A stretch of 64,000 bases of DNA, from the NCBI GenBank assembly GCA_009668015.1, contig WJYB01000007.1, forward strand, positions 1 through 64,000, in the 5' to 3' direction. Positions 29,234-38,609 of the stretch are shown piece after piece. Source of the stretch: Enterobacteriaceae bacterium RIT714. Lineage in GTDB: Bacteria; Pseudomonadota; Gammaproteobacteria; Enterobacterales; Enterobacteriaceae. Each line of letters starts with the position of its first letter. Within the stretch, counting starts at the first letter, position 1. Made by a program: the position numbers and the translations under genes. The notes below the pieces were generated by a model, which was not told the DNA's origin, searched no databases, and saw only the letters and a list, made by a program, of their open reading frames with translations.

Positions 29234-30286
29234 TCAGAACTGATAGGTCATTCCGAGGGCGACGATATCATCGCTGCTTACGCCCAGTTTGTTATCATCA
29301 TCAATCTGGTTGATTTTATAATCAACAAACGCCGACATATTTTTGTTGAAATAATAGGTCGCGCCGACATCGATGTATTTCACCAGATCTTCATCGCCTA
29401 TGCCTTCAATATCCTTACCTTTCGACTGGACATAACCCACGGACGGACGCAGGCCGAAATCAAACTGATATTGCGCCACCACTTCAAAGTTCTGCGATTT
29501 ATTCGCAAAGCCACCCGAGATTGGGGTCATATTACGGGTTTCAGAATACATCGCCGCCAGGTAAATATCGTTCGCATCATATTTCAGACCGGTTGCCCAG
29601 GCTTCGGCTTTTTTACCTTCACCGCGTGCCAGCAGGTTCTGTTCGTTAGTCCGGTCAGAGTTGGTATAGGCACCGCTGACGGCAAAATCACTGCCACCAA
29701 AATCATAGGTCAAAGAGGTCCCGAAGCCGTCGCCATTCTGTTTCTTCGCTTCGCGATTTTCATTTTTACCCTGATATTGCAGGGTCATATCCAGGCCATC
29801 AATCGCGCCAAAGAAGTCGGTGTTGCGGTAGGTGGCGAGGCCGGTGGCACGTTTGGTCATGAAGTTATCGGTTTGCGCCGAAGAGTCGCCGCCGAATTCC
29901 GGGAACATATCGGTCCAGGCTTCGACGTCGTACAGCGCACCCAGGTTACGACCGTAGTCGAAGGAGCCGATATCTTTCAGCTTCAGGCCGGCAAAGGCCA
30001 GACGGGTTTTTTGTGAGGAGTCGCTCTCCGCTTTGTTGCCGGAGAATTCTGCTTCCCAACGACCGTAGCCGGTCAGCTGATCGTTAATCTGGGTTTCGCC
30101 TTTAAAGCCGAAACGCACATAAGTCTGGTCGCCGTCTTTAGCATCGTCATCGCTGAGATAATGCATGGCTTTAACTTTTCCGTACACGTCGAGCTTATTA
30201 CCGTTTTTATTATAAACTTCGGCTGCATGTACAGATGCGGAAGCAACAACGCCCATTACCACTAATGCCAGAGTGCTCTTTTTCAT
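29234..30286 (-). CDS. phoE: Outer-membrane phosphoporin PhoE
   Basis: A 350-residue trimeric 16-stranded porin preferring anions. A 21-residue signal peptide precedes [17 protein letters not shown]; the constriction-loop motif [21 protein letters not shown] and the C-terminal Phe (GMTYQF) are present. The start at 30286 gives [10 protein letters not shown] as in E. coli. It is divergent from proB. A candidate Pho box upstream indicates phosphate-starvation control through PhoB. Confidence 0.96.
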   Translation of the reverse strand: MKKSTLALVVMGVVASASVHAAEVYNKNGNKLDVYGKVKAMHYLSDDDAKDGDQTYVRFGFKGETQINDQLTGYGRWEAEFSGNKAESDSSQKTRLAFAGLKLKDIGSFDYGRNLGALYDVEAWTDMFPEFGGDSSAQTDNFMTKRATGLATYRNTDFFGAIDGLDMTLQYQGKNENREAKKQNGDGFGTSLTYDFGGSDFAVSGAYTNSDRTNEQNLLARGEGKKAEAWATGLKYDANDIYLAAMYSETRNMTPISGGFANKSQNFEVVAQYQFDFGLRPSVGYVQSKGKDIEGIGDEDLVKYIDVGATYYFNKNMSAFVDYKINQIDDDNKLGVSSDDIVALGMTYQF

Positions 30287-30592
30287 TTTCAATCCTGATG
30301 TTTTTTAAAACGCGCTAATATTCGCTGAGTAATAAGATTCGGTTTATTACCCCGTGAAAAACAGGAAGGGTTTTATCGTTCTCGGGTGAACGTTTTATGA
30401 CAATCTAAGAATATGTTTAAAAAAGTCTGATTTATTTTTTCAGTCATGAAAGTGTCAAAATCTGCCGCTACGCTTCCTGATCCCGCGCAACAAAGTGTTC
30501 GCCTTTGTGCTCTGGCTGTTGGCAACGGCGCTGAGTCCTGCTAAAACGTCTGATTAACATCATTTTCCCTTATTGTTGAATGGCAGAGAATC
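30287..30592. promoter_or_regulatory. phoE-proB spacer with a Pho box
   Basis: A 306-bp divergent control region. On the minus strand at 30386-30403, TTGTCAT-AAAA-CGTTCAC matches the PhoB pattern of two 7-bp repeats separated by 4 bp, followed about 10 bp later by a TAAAAC -10-like element for phoE. A short open frame from 30446 (about 32 codons, no ribosome site) is not credible as a gene. No regulator site is evident for proB. Confidence 0.65.
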
Positions 30593-31696
30593 ATGAGTGA
30601 CAGCCAGACGCTGGTGGTAAAACTTGGTACCAGTGTTTTAACCGGCGGATCGCGCCGCCTAAATCGCGCCCATATTGTTGAACTTGTACGCCAGTGCGCA
30701 CAGCTTCATGCCGCAGGTCACCGTATTGTGATTGTTACCTCCGGGGCGATTGCCGCCGGGCGTGAACATCTTGGCTACCCCGAGCTGCCCGCGACGATCG
30801 CCTCCAAACAGCTGCTGGCCGCCGTCGGGCAAAGCCGACTGATTCAACTGTGGGAGCAGCTGTTCTCTATCTATGGCATTCATGTCGGGCAGATGCTGCT
30901 GACGCGCGCGGATATGGAAGATCGTGAACGCTTCCTGAATGCGCGTGACACCCTGCGCGCGCTGCTGGATAACAACATCGTTCCGGTGATCAACGAGAAC
31001 GATGCCGTCGCGACGGCGGAGATCAAAGTCGGCGACAACGATAACCTCTCCGCACTGGCGGCTATTCTTGCCGGTGCCGATAAACTGCTGCTGCTCACCG
31101 ATCAGCAGGGGCTGTTTACTGCCGACCCGCGTAATAACCCAGAGGCGCAGCTGATTAAAGATGTGCACGGCATTGATGACGCACTCCGCGCCATTGCCGG
31201 AGACAGCGTTTCCGGGCTGGGCACCGGTGGTATGGGAACAAAATTGCAGGCCGCAGACGTCGCCTGTCGTGCGGGAATCGACACCATCATCGCCGCAGGC
31301 AGCCGCCTTGGCGTGATTGGCGATGTCATGGAAGGCATTTCGGTAGGCACGCGCTTCCATGCCGGGTCATCCCCACTGGAAAACCGCAAGCGCTGGATCT
31401 TTGGCGCGCCTCCGGCCGGTGAAATCACCGTCGATGAAGGCGCGACAGCGGCAATTCTGGAAAGAGGTAGTTCATTACTTCCAAAAGGAATTAAAAACGT
31501 GACAGGTAACTTCTCTCGTGGTGAAGTGATTCGTATCTGTAATCTCGAAGGCCGCGATATTGCCCACGGCGTAAGCCGCTATAACAGCGATGCGCTACGC
31601 CGCATTGCGGGCCATCACTCACAGCAAATCGACGCCATTCTGGGCTACGAATATGGCCCGGTTGCTGTGCATCGTGACGATATGATCACTCGCTAA
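30593..31696 (+). CDS. proB: Glutamate 5-kinase
   Basis: A 367-residue first enzyme of proline synthesis, phosphorylating glutamate with ATP. The amino-acid kinase domain (about 1-255; [45 protein letters not shown]) is followed by a PUA domain (about 275-360). It is feedback-inhibited by proline in E. coli. It is co-transcribed with proA, whose ATG is 10 bp downstream. Confidence 0.97.
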   Translation: MSDSQTLVVKLGTSVLTGGSRRLNRAHIVELVRQCAQLHAAGHRIVIVTSGAIAAGREHLGYPELPATIASKQLLAAVGQSRLIQLWEQLFSIYGIHVGQMLLTRADMEDRERFLNARDTLRALLDNNIVPVINENDAVATAEIKVGDNDNLSALAAILAGADKLLLLTDQQGLFTADPRNNPEAQLIKDVHGIDDALRAIAGDSVSGLGTGGMGTKLQAADVACRAGIDTIIAAGSRLGVIGDVMEGISVGTRFHAGSSPLENRKRWIFGAPPAGEITVDEGATAAILERGSSLLPKGIKNVTGNFSRGEVIRICNLEGRDIAHGVSRYNSDALRRIAGHHSQQIDAILGYEYGPVAVHRDDMITR

Positions 31697-31706
31697 GGAG
31701 CCAAAC

Positions 31707-32960
31707 ATGCTGGAACAAATGGGCGCCGCTGCGAAAGCCGCCTCTTACAAACTGGCGCTCCTTTCCAGCCGCGAGAAAAATCGCGTTCTGGAAAAAATCG
31801 CTGACTATCTGGAAGAACAATCCCATCAAATTTTGCTCGCCAACGAGCAGGATTTAGCGGATGCGCGTCAGAACGGCCTGAGCGAAGCGATGCTCGACCG
31901 CCTGGCGCTGAATCCTGCGCGTCTCAAGGGTATTGCCGACGACGTGCGTCAGGTCTGTAAACTGGCCGATCCGGTTGGACAGGTGATTGACGGCGGTCTG
32001 CTGGACAGCGGCCTGCGTATCGAACGCCGCCGCGTTCCGCTTGGCGTTATCGGTGTCATTTATGAAGCCCGTCCTAACGTCACCGTGGATGTGGCTTCGC
32101 TGTGTCTGAAGACCGGTAACGCGGCTATTTTACGTGGCGGCAAAGAGACATGGCGCACCAATGCGGCAACCGTCAGAGTGATTCAACAGGCGCTGGAAGA
32201 GTGCGGTCTGCCTGCGGGCGCGGTTCAGGCCATCGAAAGCCCGGATCGTGCGCTGGTCAATGAAATGCTGCGGATGGATAAATATATCGACATGCTGATC
32301 CCGCGCGGTGGCGCCGGCTTGCATAAGCTGTGCCGCGAGCAATCGACCATTCCGGTGATCACCGGCGGGATCGGGGTTTGCCATATCGTCGTGGATGAAA
32401 GCGCCGAGATCGCCTCTGCGCTGCAGATTATCGTCAACGCCAAAACCCAGCGGCCAAGTACCTGTAATACTGTTGAAACGTTGCTGGTCCATCAGGGTAT
32501 TGCGGACACCTTCTTACCTGCGTTGAGCAAACAGATGGCAGAAAGTGGTGTAACGCTGCATGCGGACGAAAGCGCTCTCGCACGCCTGAAAGATGGCCCG
32601 GCTAAGGTTGAGGCCGTCAAAGCGGAACAGTACGACGACGAATACCTGTCGCTGGATCTTAACGTGAAAGTGGTTGCGGATCTGGACGATGCCATCGCGC
32701 ATATTCGCGCGCACGGAACGCAGCATTCTGACGCGATCCTGACCCGCACCCTGCGCAATGCCGATCGCTTTATCAACGAAGTGGATTCGTCTGCGGTTTA
32801 TGTCAACGCATCAACTCGCTTCACTGACGGCGGACAGTTTGGCTTGGGCGCAGAAGTGGCGGTGAGCACGCAAAAGCTGCACGCCCGTGGCCCGATGGGA
32901 CTGGAAGCGCTGACCACCTACAAGTGGATCGGCTTTGGCGATGATACGATTCGTGCGTAA
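31707..32960 (+). CDS. proA: Gamma-glutamyl phosphate reductase
   Basis: A 417-residue NADPH enzyme that reduces gamma-glutamyl phosphate to the semialdehyde. The catalytic Cys lies in [31 protein letters not shown] is the family signature. It forms a two-gene operon with proB and acts in complex with it. tRNA-Thr begins 113 bp downstream. Confidence 0.97.
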   Translation: MLEQMGAAAKAASYKLALLSSREKNRVLEKIADYLEEQSHQILLANEQDLADARQNGLSEAMLDRLALNPARLKGIADDVRQVCKLADPVGQVIDGGLLDSGLRIERRRVPLGVIGVIYEARPNVTVDVASLCLKTGNAAILRGGKETWRTNAATVRVIQQALEECGLPAGAVQAIESPDRALVNEMLRMDKYIDMLIPRGGAGLHKLCREQSTIPVITGGIGVCHIVVDESAEIASALQIIVNAKTQRPSTCNTVETLLVHQGIADTFLPALSKQMAESGVTLHADESALARLKDGPAKVEAVKAEQYDDEYLSLDLNVKVVADLDDAIAHIRAHGTQHSDAILTRTLRNADRFINEVDSSAVYVNASTRFTDGGQFGLGAEVAVSTQKLHARGPMGLEALTTYKWIGFGDDTIRA

Positions 32961-32967
32961 ATGAATG

Positions 32968-33022
32968 CAGGGTGATGCAAAAATAGCCGTTTGATTCACA
33001 AGGCCATTGACGCATCGCCCTG
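32968..33022 (+). repeat. Long inverted repeat after proA
   Basis: CAGGGTGATGC (32968-32978) pairs with GCATCGCCCTG (33012-33022) with one G-T pair, around a 33-nt loop. It could act as a weak proBA terminator; the following sequence is only moderately T-rich. Confidence 0.45.
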
Positions 33023-33072
33023 TTAGTTTTAACCTTTTGCCCCGTGGTTACGCTCGTAACCGGCCTCTCAGG

Positions 33073-33148
33073 GCCGATATAGCTCAGTTGGTAGAGCAGC
33101 GCATTCGTAATGCGAAGGTCGTAGGTTCGACTCCTATTATCGGCACCA
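33073..33148 (+). tRNA. thrW: tRNA-Thr (anticodon CGT)
   Basis: A 76-nt cloverleaf. The acceptor stem GCCGATA pairs with TATCGGC, the anticodon CGT is at 33106-33108, the T-loop is GGTTCGACTCC and CCA is encoded. The position after proBA is that of E. coli thrW, the attachment site of prophage CP4-6; here too the sequence beyond it is accessory. Confidence 0.98.
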
Positions 33149-33521
33149 TTTCTAACGTCTGATTTAACACACCCTCAAATAGAAATTTTGTTCTCTTTTA
33201 CGATCTTTTTAGAGCTCATTAGCCAACAGCCGTTGCCAGGGTTAACAGAGACATATAAGGAATTAGCACGTTGATTGCTGTCAGTACATGAAATAAGCAG
33301 CTTTATACCGTTCGTCCTGCGGATTTCCCGTCCTGATAAACTCCACTTTCTGACTTAACCCTGATGAAATCGCTACGCCCCGTTTTTTTCTTTACGACTG
33401 ACGGAGCTTTATGGTTTCTATTGCCTAAAACCAGAACTTTCTCGGAATAAATCTTTCTCTCTGTCTGGATGCGTAGGAGTACGATAAACCAACAAATCAT
33501 TATAGATAAGAGGGATTTTGA
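33149..33521 (+). other. Island left end without a gene
   Basis: 373 bp between thrW and the first island gene. It is AT-rich with no integrase, no tRNA-end duplication and no convincing reading frame; a minus-strand frame at 33303-33569 has no recognisable product. The last 40 bp hold a plausible ribosome site (AGAGGG) for the next gene. It probably contains the promoter of the T6SS-like cassette. Confidence 0.5.
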
Positions 33522-34079
33522 ATGCCTGTTAACGAGAGGATCAGAGCAACATCTGGGACAATGATCCATCCTGGCGGCGTGAGACTGCTAACGCTTGGTG
33601 AGATAGCATTAGCAACATCCCTTTATGGGTATGGCCTCAGATATAATAAAATTTGGTTACATCGGGAAAGTTATTTACCGTTTAATCTCCAACCTATTGA
33701 CGTTGCTATGAGCCCAAACGGTGAAATGTGGTTTAGGGAAAATACCTATTCGCATGATTTCTCAATGGACATACTGGAAAAGAAACATAGGTTCATGCAC
33801 GAAATGATGCATGTGTGGCAAACACAACACGGAATGTTTGTTAGGACAAGAGGGCTATTCTCCCGTTTTGCTGATTACAGCTATAGGTTGGATAAGGTTG
33901 ATATTCGTCATTATAGCTTAGAACAGCAAGCCTCGTTAGTGAGTGATTATTGGTTGCTGCTTACCTACGGTTTTAGTGGCAATACTAATTTAATCCAGTA
34001 TCGAGATTATGATCCTGGCGAATCTTTCCATGCTCTGATTGCGAAATACAAATCTGTGATGAAAGGATTTCCAGTATGA
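33522..34079 (+). CDS. Zincin-like protein with HExxH motif (putative T6SS-associated effector)
   Basis: A 185-residue protein without signal peptide. HEMMHVWQ (His93, Glu94, His97) is a zinc-peptidase motif, and SLEQQAS (Glu134) fits a downstream third ligand, like the compact metallopeptidase-like domains (DUF4157 type) linked to contractile injection systems. The N-terminus LTLGEIALATSLYG and DVAMSPNGEMWF are typical of small T6SS-associated proteins of enterics as I recall them. Its stop overlaps by 4 nt the start of a lipoprotein gene, the arrangement of an effector with its immunity protein. Low-GC composition suggests horizontal transfer. Catalytic activity is unproven. Confidence 0.65.
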   Translation: MPVNERIRATSGTMIHPGGVRLLTLGEIALATSLYGYGLRYNKIWLHRESYLPFNLQPIDVAMSPNGEMWFRENTYSHDFSMDILEKKHRFMHEMMHVWQTQHGMFVRTRGLFSRFADYSYRLDKVDIRHYSLEQQASLVSDYWLLLTYGFSGNTNLIQYRDYDPGESFHALIAKYKSVMKGFPV

Positions 34080-34414
34080 AGAAATTAGCTATTCTACCTG
34101 TTATTTACCTTCTTTCCGGTTGCCCTGGTGGTGGTAATCCAGTACCTCACCCACGAGCCACGTTTATAAATGGCAATCATCTGTGTTTTAGTACAAATAA
34201 AGACGATGTATTAAGCTATTATCGCATTGAATCAAATGAACGCGAAAAATTTAACACAGTGGGGTACGATGATAATTTAAATCTGTCTTACCCTGATGAC
34301 TGTATAAATTTTAAATGGAAAAAAGGTTATTCCTATGCGATTTCCTACGGTTTGAATGGGAAGAATTATGTCCATGAATTTGTTATTGATAGCAATGGTA
34401 AATTAACCGACTAA
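34076..34414 (+). CDS. Periplasmic lipoprotein, putative T6SS immunity protein
   Basis: A 112-residue protein with a type II signal peptide: MKKLAILPVIYLLSGC, lipobox LSGC with Cys16, then a GGG linker. The mature domain is small and contains Cys pairs (NHLCFSTN, DDCINFKW). The ATGA overlap with the zincin-like gene implies coupled expression. Short lipoproteins directly after a T6SS effector gene commonly act as periplasmic immunity proteins, which is my inference here; a structural role cannot be excluded. Confidence 0.65.
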   Translation: MKKLAILPVIYLLSGCPGGGNPVPHPRATFINGNHLCFSTNKDDVLSYYRIESNEREKFNTVGYDDNLNLSYPDDCINFKWKKGYSYAISYGLNGKNYVHEFVIDSNGKLTD

Positions 34415-34424
34415 GGAGAATAGA

Positions 34425-34937
34425 ATGTCATTACCTGCTTATTTATTCCTGTACGATGAAAATGGAATGCAAATTGTCGGTGAATGTATGGCGTTAGACC
34501 GTGTGGGTGCAATCGAGATAATGAACAGTAGCTATGGTGTCAGGCAACATGTAGATAGTTTTACAGGAAGCATGACAGGGGCGCGTATGCATGAGCCTGT
34601 TACTATCCACAAACAGTTAGATAAGGTTAGCCCCTATTTGGCTATCGCGGTATGTGAAGGACGACGCTTACAGAAAGCAGTAATCAAATATTATGAAATA
34701 ATGGAGGCCGGTATAGAAACAGAGGTTTATAATATCACTCTGGAAAATGTTGTTATTTCCTCTGTCGATTTCTCACATGTTTATTATCCTGGTAGTACAA
34801 CTCCGAATATGCACGAGGTGGTGGGGCTTAGATTCCGTGGGATTGAATGGAATTATGTCAAAGGGAATATTAAATATGATGATGCATGGATGAAGCAAAA
34901 GCAACACAAGTCGCACAATAATGGATCAGGAGCGTAA
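34425..34937 (+). CDS. Hcp-family type VI secretion protein
   Basis: A 170-residue Hcp (TssD) protein, the hexameric ring that forms the T6SS inner tube and carries effectors. Recognisable features are the N-terminal MSLPAYLFLYDENG, the HEPVTIHKQLDKVSP segment and VVISSVDFSH. The start is 10 bp after the lipoprotein stop, behind AAGGAG. No other T6SS structural gene is in the window, so this is an orphan Hcp cassette relying on a T6SS elsewhere. An adjacent fragment may encode a small membrane partner. Confidence 0.87.
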   Translation: MSLPAYLFLYDENGMQIVGECMALDRVGAIEIMNSSYGVRQHVDSFTGSMTGARMHEPVTIHKQLDKVSPYLAIAVCEGRRLQKAVIKYYEIMEAGIETEVYNITLENVVISSVDFSHVYYPGSTTPNMHEVVGLRFRGIEWNYVKGNIKYDDAWMKQKQHKSHNNGSGA

Positions 34938-34970
34938 TGCCTCTTGGGTATAAGAAAAGGACAGCGAGAT

Positions 34971-35283
34971 ATGAATGTGACAGACGATGCTTTATTACGT
35001 TCCGGTTTTACTCAATCTGATTTACAGAAGATAAAAAAACGTTGAAAGTTATGGTGGGACGTTGGAAGACGCGATTCAGGATCTGGCTAATCGTTTCAGA
35101 ATTCTTCTTTGGGTGTTTTTGGGTTGCATCGCCATGTTTATTTGGGTGCTTTTTTCCAATGAAAGAGATTATGTTATATCAACGGGAATTGGATTATCTA
35201 TCGCAATGCTGATTGCTGTTTTCGTGCAACCGCCAGTCCTTTCCTGGAAATCCTGGCGGTTTTTAAGAACGCATAAATTTTAG
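34971..35283 (+). pseudogene. Small two-helix membrane protein gene split by a frameshift in an A7 run
   Basis: The ATG at 34971 opens a 24-codon frame (MNVTDDALLRSGFTQSDLQKIKKR) that stops at 35043. The neighbouring frame continues without a break as NVESYGGTLEDAIQDLANRFR and then two membrane segments (about 35100-35160 and 35175-35235). Removing one A from the seven-A run at 35033-35039 joins the two into one protein of about 103 residues. So this is a recent frameshift, a sequencing error, or slippage-controlled expression. If only the 3' part is made, it could start at TTG 35062. Confidence 0.6.
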
Positions 35284-35366
35284 TCAGTTTTACTATTACA
35301 AGTATCCCCGCAAAGCGAACCATTCATTTTAGAGCGCTCCCGGCATACATGACCATGTTCCCTGAC

Positions 35367-38300
35367 TCATGCCCCTTTGATCACCGCTTCGAAGTCTGCT
35401 CCGCTTAAATCCGGGGAGGCACAAAGCATATCCCTGGCCAGCGCACGCCTGCGATTCAGCAGTAAATCCAGGGTTTCCTCAAAGGTTGTAATCTCGCTGT
35501 CTCTTACTGTCGGATAATACACATACACATCTTTTGTCTGGCCGATACGATAGGCGCGGTCGGTTGCCTGATCCTCTTTGGCCGGGTTCCAGCAGCGGGT
35601 GAAATGAATAACGTGATTGGCTTTCTGCACGTTAACCCCAAAACCCACCGCTACCGTGGAAAGAATAATCACGCCAAACCCGGGTTGGGCCTGGAAATCA
35701 TCAATTAATCTCTGGCGGCTGTTCTGGCTCTGACTTTTAGTACTGGTATCACCATTAATGATCACCGGGCGGAATCCAAATCGCTGTTGAATAGCATGTT
35801 GAATTTCGCGCTGCAGATCCCGCAGCTCGGTGAAGATAATCACCTTGTCTTTGCGGGTGTGTTTAATTTCATCCAGCGTTTTCAGCATCCAGTTAAGCTT
35901 CGGCGAGCCTTCCCGATAACGAGGCTCAGGATTAACCACTGCCGGGTGTGCACAAATCAGTTTGAGTCGATGCAATAAACCTAGCATCCCTGCGCCTGCC
36001 TGTTGCATGCCTTCGCTGAGCGCCTGTTGTTGCTGCCAGTTGGCAACCGACGAAAGGTATAACTGTTTCTGAACACCGGAAAGTGGCAGTTGTTTACAGC
36101 TGGCGACTTCAATCTTCTGCGGCAAATCACGCGCAACCTCTTCTTTGGTCCGGCGTAATGTCTGCGGTTCAATCAACGCTCGCAAACTTTCCAGTCGTTC
36201 TGTATCGCGACCCGTTTCGTTCTCGATTGGGCGCACATAGTGTTTACCAAATTCATTCAGTGCGCCTAAAAGGCCTGGCTGGGCAAAGTCGAATAAACTC
36301 CAGAGATCGACAAGCGTGTTTTCGACCGGCGTTCCGGTGCAGGCTACCTTGAAACGGGCTTGCACTGCGTTGGCAGCGTGCGTGATTAACGCGGCCGGAT
36401 TCTTTATTTTTTGGGCCTCGTCGCAAACCATAATTGACCACGGCTGACGCGCCAGTGAAAATTCCTGATCGCGAAGCGTTTCGTAGGTGGTCAGAATAAT
36501 TTTCGCCTCACCCTGCCAGCCTGGCTTCAGCAGGTTTTTGATCCCCTGGGACTGTAGATGGGCAGGGATGGCTTGTTTTGGATATTTCACTGCTTTAATG
36601 GTCTCGCCATACAATTTCAGCACCGGAATACCCGCGGTGTAGAAGAAATTGTCCAGCTCACGTTCCCAGTTATCCAGGAGTGAAACAGGGGCAACAATGA
36701 GGCTTGGCGGCTCCTGGGGGAATTTTTCAATGAACCATACCAGGAAGCTCAATATTTGTAGCGTCTTCCCCAGCCCCATATCATCCGCCAGCAGGCAACC
36801 TGCCGTTTCCTGCGGCGATCGCAGGAAGAGTTGTTGAAGCCAGGCCACGCCCTCACGCTGATGGTCTTTGAGTCGGATATGCTCTTTGAGGCTCAACGGA
36901 ATTTCAGGTTCAGCATGACGGGCATTGAGAAGTGAATCGCGGCGCTGTTTGATATAGGCCGCTTCTTCAATATTCTGTTCAATCTTGAGCACCGCTCGGG
37001 CTGCTTTATCGGCAATAGTCTCCTGCAATTTCTTTGCCGAACACTGCTGTTTTTCCCAATTTTTACTGAAAGTTTTCGCTGCATCCAGCGGTAATTCCGT
37101 CTCATTCCAGGGGGAGGTGATATGCGTGTCACCTGCTGCCTCTGCCTGGGCGATTCTCTCCTGCAGTTCATCGAAATGGTGCAGATTTTCAGGTTGCCAG
37201 TCAGCGAGTGTTTCGACCGAGAATGCGGAAAAATCAATGTCATCAGGGAGCCAGTTTTCGCTTTGCGCTTTGGTCAGCCACGGAGAAGATATTTTTTCGA
37301 ACTCACCAATGCCGATAACGCGATCGCCATATTTATCGAGATCCAGAACATCGGTGAACTCTTTCCCCTGGACTTCTTGTTGCCAGCGCGTTAGCAGTGA
37401 CTGGCAATCATGCCATTGTTGTTCAGTAAATTGACTGAGTTCCAACTCGTAACCCTGCCAGGAACCCGCTGGCATTTGTGCGGCGACGCTGATCCCTAAG
37501 GTCTGAACAAATTTTTCCAGTTCCCACGGCGCAGAGAAAAGAAATGTCACTTCCGGTTGCGGTACAGGGGAGACAGGTTCAAGTACCAGCGTAATATCTT
37601 CTATCTTGTTCTCATCATTGACACGGGGATGAAGCCTGAAATGATGGAAGAAAATATGGGCATCAACCAGTGCCTGCTCATGTTCTTCAGGAGGAATAAC
37701 ACTGGCGGCATCTTCACCCAGAAAGGTATAGGGGTTGCGAACAAAGGAAAGCGCTTCGCTGCCGGCCACTCGACGACCAGGGATCGCGTGTATTGAATTC
37801 AGGACCTCTTTCACTTCGGGAGGGATGATGACATGGCTGAGTTCACCATTCTCTCCGGGGACTCGGTAGCTGTCATGAACCTGCGCGTTTTTATCAAAAC
37901 TGCCGAGCCAGTTCGCTGGCTGGTCCTCGAAGTGTGGCTCAATCTCGATAACAGCAGTATCAGCAATCGTTGCCTTACGCAGGCGTAACGACAATGAAGT
38001 GGGCTTGATGACGTGTGTTTTTTCCAGATAATCATCAAATTTTGCGGCGGCTTGTTTCGCACATTTACGAATCGCTGCCCATCCCAGCTGGTTAGTGGTT
38101 TCGCCGGGAGCCAGCGTTTGCTGCGCACTGAGTTGCTCTGTGGCCTGTAAGAGTGCCCAGTTTTCCCGCGATAACAGATATTGCTGGCTTTCATGGGTAA
38201 AAATAGCGCCGGTACGGCTAAGGCGGATCGATTGTCGCGACGGGAGCGTGGACCATTCAGCAATCCAGACGCGAAAATCACTGTCGCTCAATGCTCCTCG

Positions 38301-38609
38301 CGAACTGAGGCTGGCACGTAACGGCAATATATCAGGTACGCCAATCAGAGGCAGACTGCTGGCATGTTCCTCATCTTCCTGCAGGCGATACAACGCCTCC
38401 CAACTCAATAACCACCGGTCTGTAAGTGAGATCAGATAGTCTTCTTCTGCCAGCTGCTCAAGCCAGGATGCAAGCGCCCAAAGCTCAGGGTCATCAACCA
38501 ACGATTGGAGAAAACTGAGTCCGTTTTCCTCAACCTGGTACTGATTCTTCAGATGGCGTTCTATCTGCTGACGGTTTCCCGTCAGTCTACTTAACAGACG
38601 TTTCAGCAT
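35367..38609 (-). CDS. zorD: Zorya type I component ZorD (SNF2-family helicase effector)
   Basis: A 1080-residue soluble effector of Zorya anti-phage defence. A poorly conserved N-terminal half (about 1-570) precedes a complete SNF2/SF2 motor: Walker A GLGKT (612-616), DEAQ (730-733), TGTPVENTLVDLW, and the C-terminal motifs STVAVGFGVNVQKA and RAYRIGQ. Published work on E. coli type I Zorya describes ZorD as an ATP-driven enzyme that degrades invading DNA; I cannot see a separate classic nuclease motif. Its ATG shares one base with the zorC stop (TAATG), so it is translationally coupled. No clear terminator follows. Confidence 0.92.
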   Translation of the reverse strand: MLKRLLSRLTGNRQQIERHLKNQYQVEENGLSFLQSLVDDPELWALASWLEQLAEEDYLISLTDRWLLSWEALYRLQEDEEHASSLPLIGVPDILPLRASLSSRGALSDSDFRVWIAEWSTLPSRQSIRLSRTGAIFTHESQQYLLSRENWALLQATEQLSAQQTLAPGETTNQLGWAAIRKCAKQAAAKFDDYLEKTHVIKPTSLSLRLRKATIADTAVIEIEPHFEDQPANWLGSFDKNAQVHDSYRVPGENGELSHVIIPPEVKEVLNSIHAIPGRRVAGSEALSFVRNPYTFLGEDAASVIPPEEHEQALVDAHIFFHHFRLHPRVNDENKIEDITLVLEPVSPVPQPEVTFLFSAPWELEKFVQTLGISVAAQMPAGSWQGYELELSQFTEQQWHDCQSLLTRWQQEVQGKEFTDVLDLDKYGDRVIGIGEFEKISSPWLTKAQSENWLPDDIDFSAFSVETLADWQPENLHHFDELQERIAQAEAAGDTHITSPWNETELPLDAAKTFSKNWEKQQCSAKKLQETIADKAARAVLKIEQNIEEAAYIKQRRDSLLNARHAEPEIPLSLKEHIRLKDHQREGVAWLQQLFLRSPQETAGCLLADDMGLGKTLQILSFLVWFIEKFPQEPPSLIVAPVSLLDNWERELDNFFYTAGIPVLKLYGETIKAVKYPKQAIPAHLQSQGIKNLLKPGWQGEAKIILTTYETLRDQEFSLARQPWSIMVCDEAQKIKNPAALITHAANAVQARFKVACTGTPVENTLVDLWSLFDFAQPGLLGALNEFGKHYVRPIENETGRDTERLESLRALIEPQTLRRTKEEVARDLPQKIEVASCKQLPLSGVQKQLYLSSVANWQQQQALSEGMQQAGAGMLGLLHRLKLICAHPAVVNPEPRYREGSPKLNWMLKTLDEIKHTRKDKVIIFTELRDLQREIQHAIQQRFGFRPVIINGDTSTKSQSQNSRQRLIDDFQAQPGFGVIILSTVAVGFGVNVQKANHVIHFTRCWNPAKEDQATDRAYRIGQTKDVYVYYPTVRDSEITTFEETLDLLLNRRRALARDMLCASPDLSGADFEAVIKGA

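Noticed and set aside
30446..30544. A 32-codon open frame between phoE and proB that might be a leader peptide
   Set aside because: No ribosome site, no proline-rich or stem-loop attenuator structure, and it lies in the promoter spacer.
33303..33569. Minus-strand open frame after thrW
   Set aside because: Basic, low-complexity translation with no family resemblance; it overlaps the start of the zincin-like gene.
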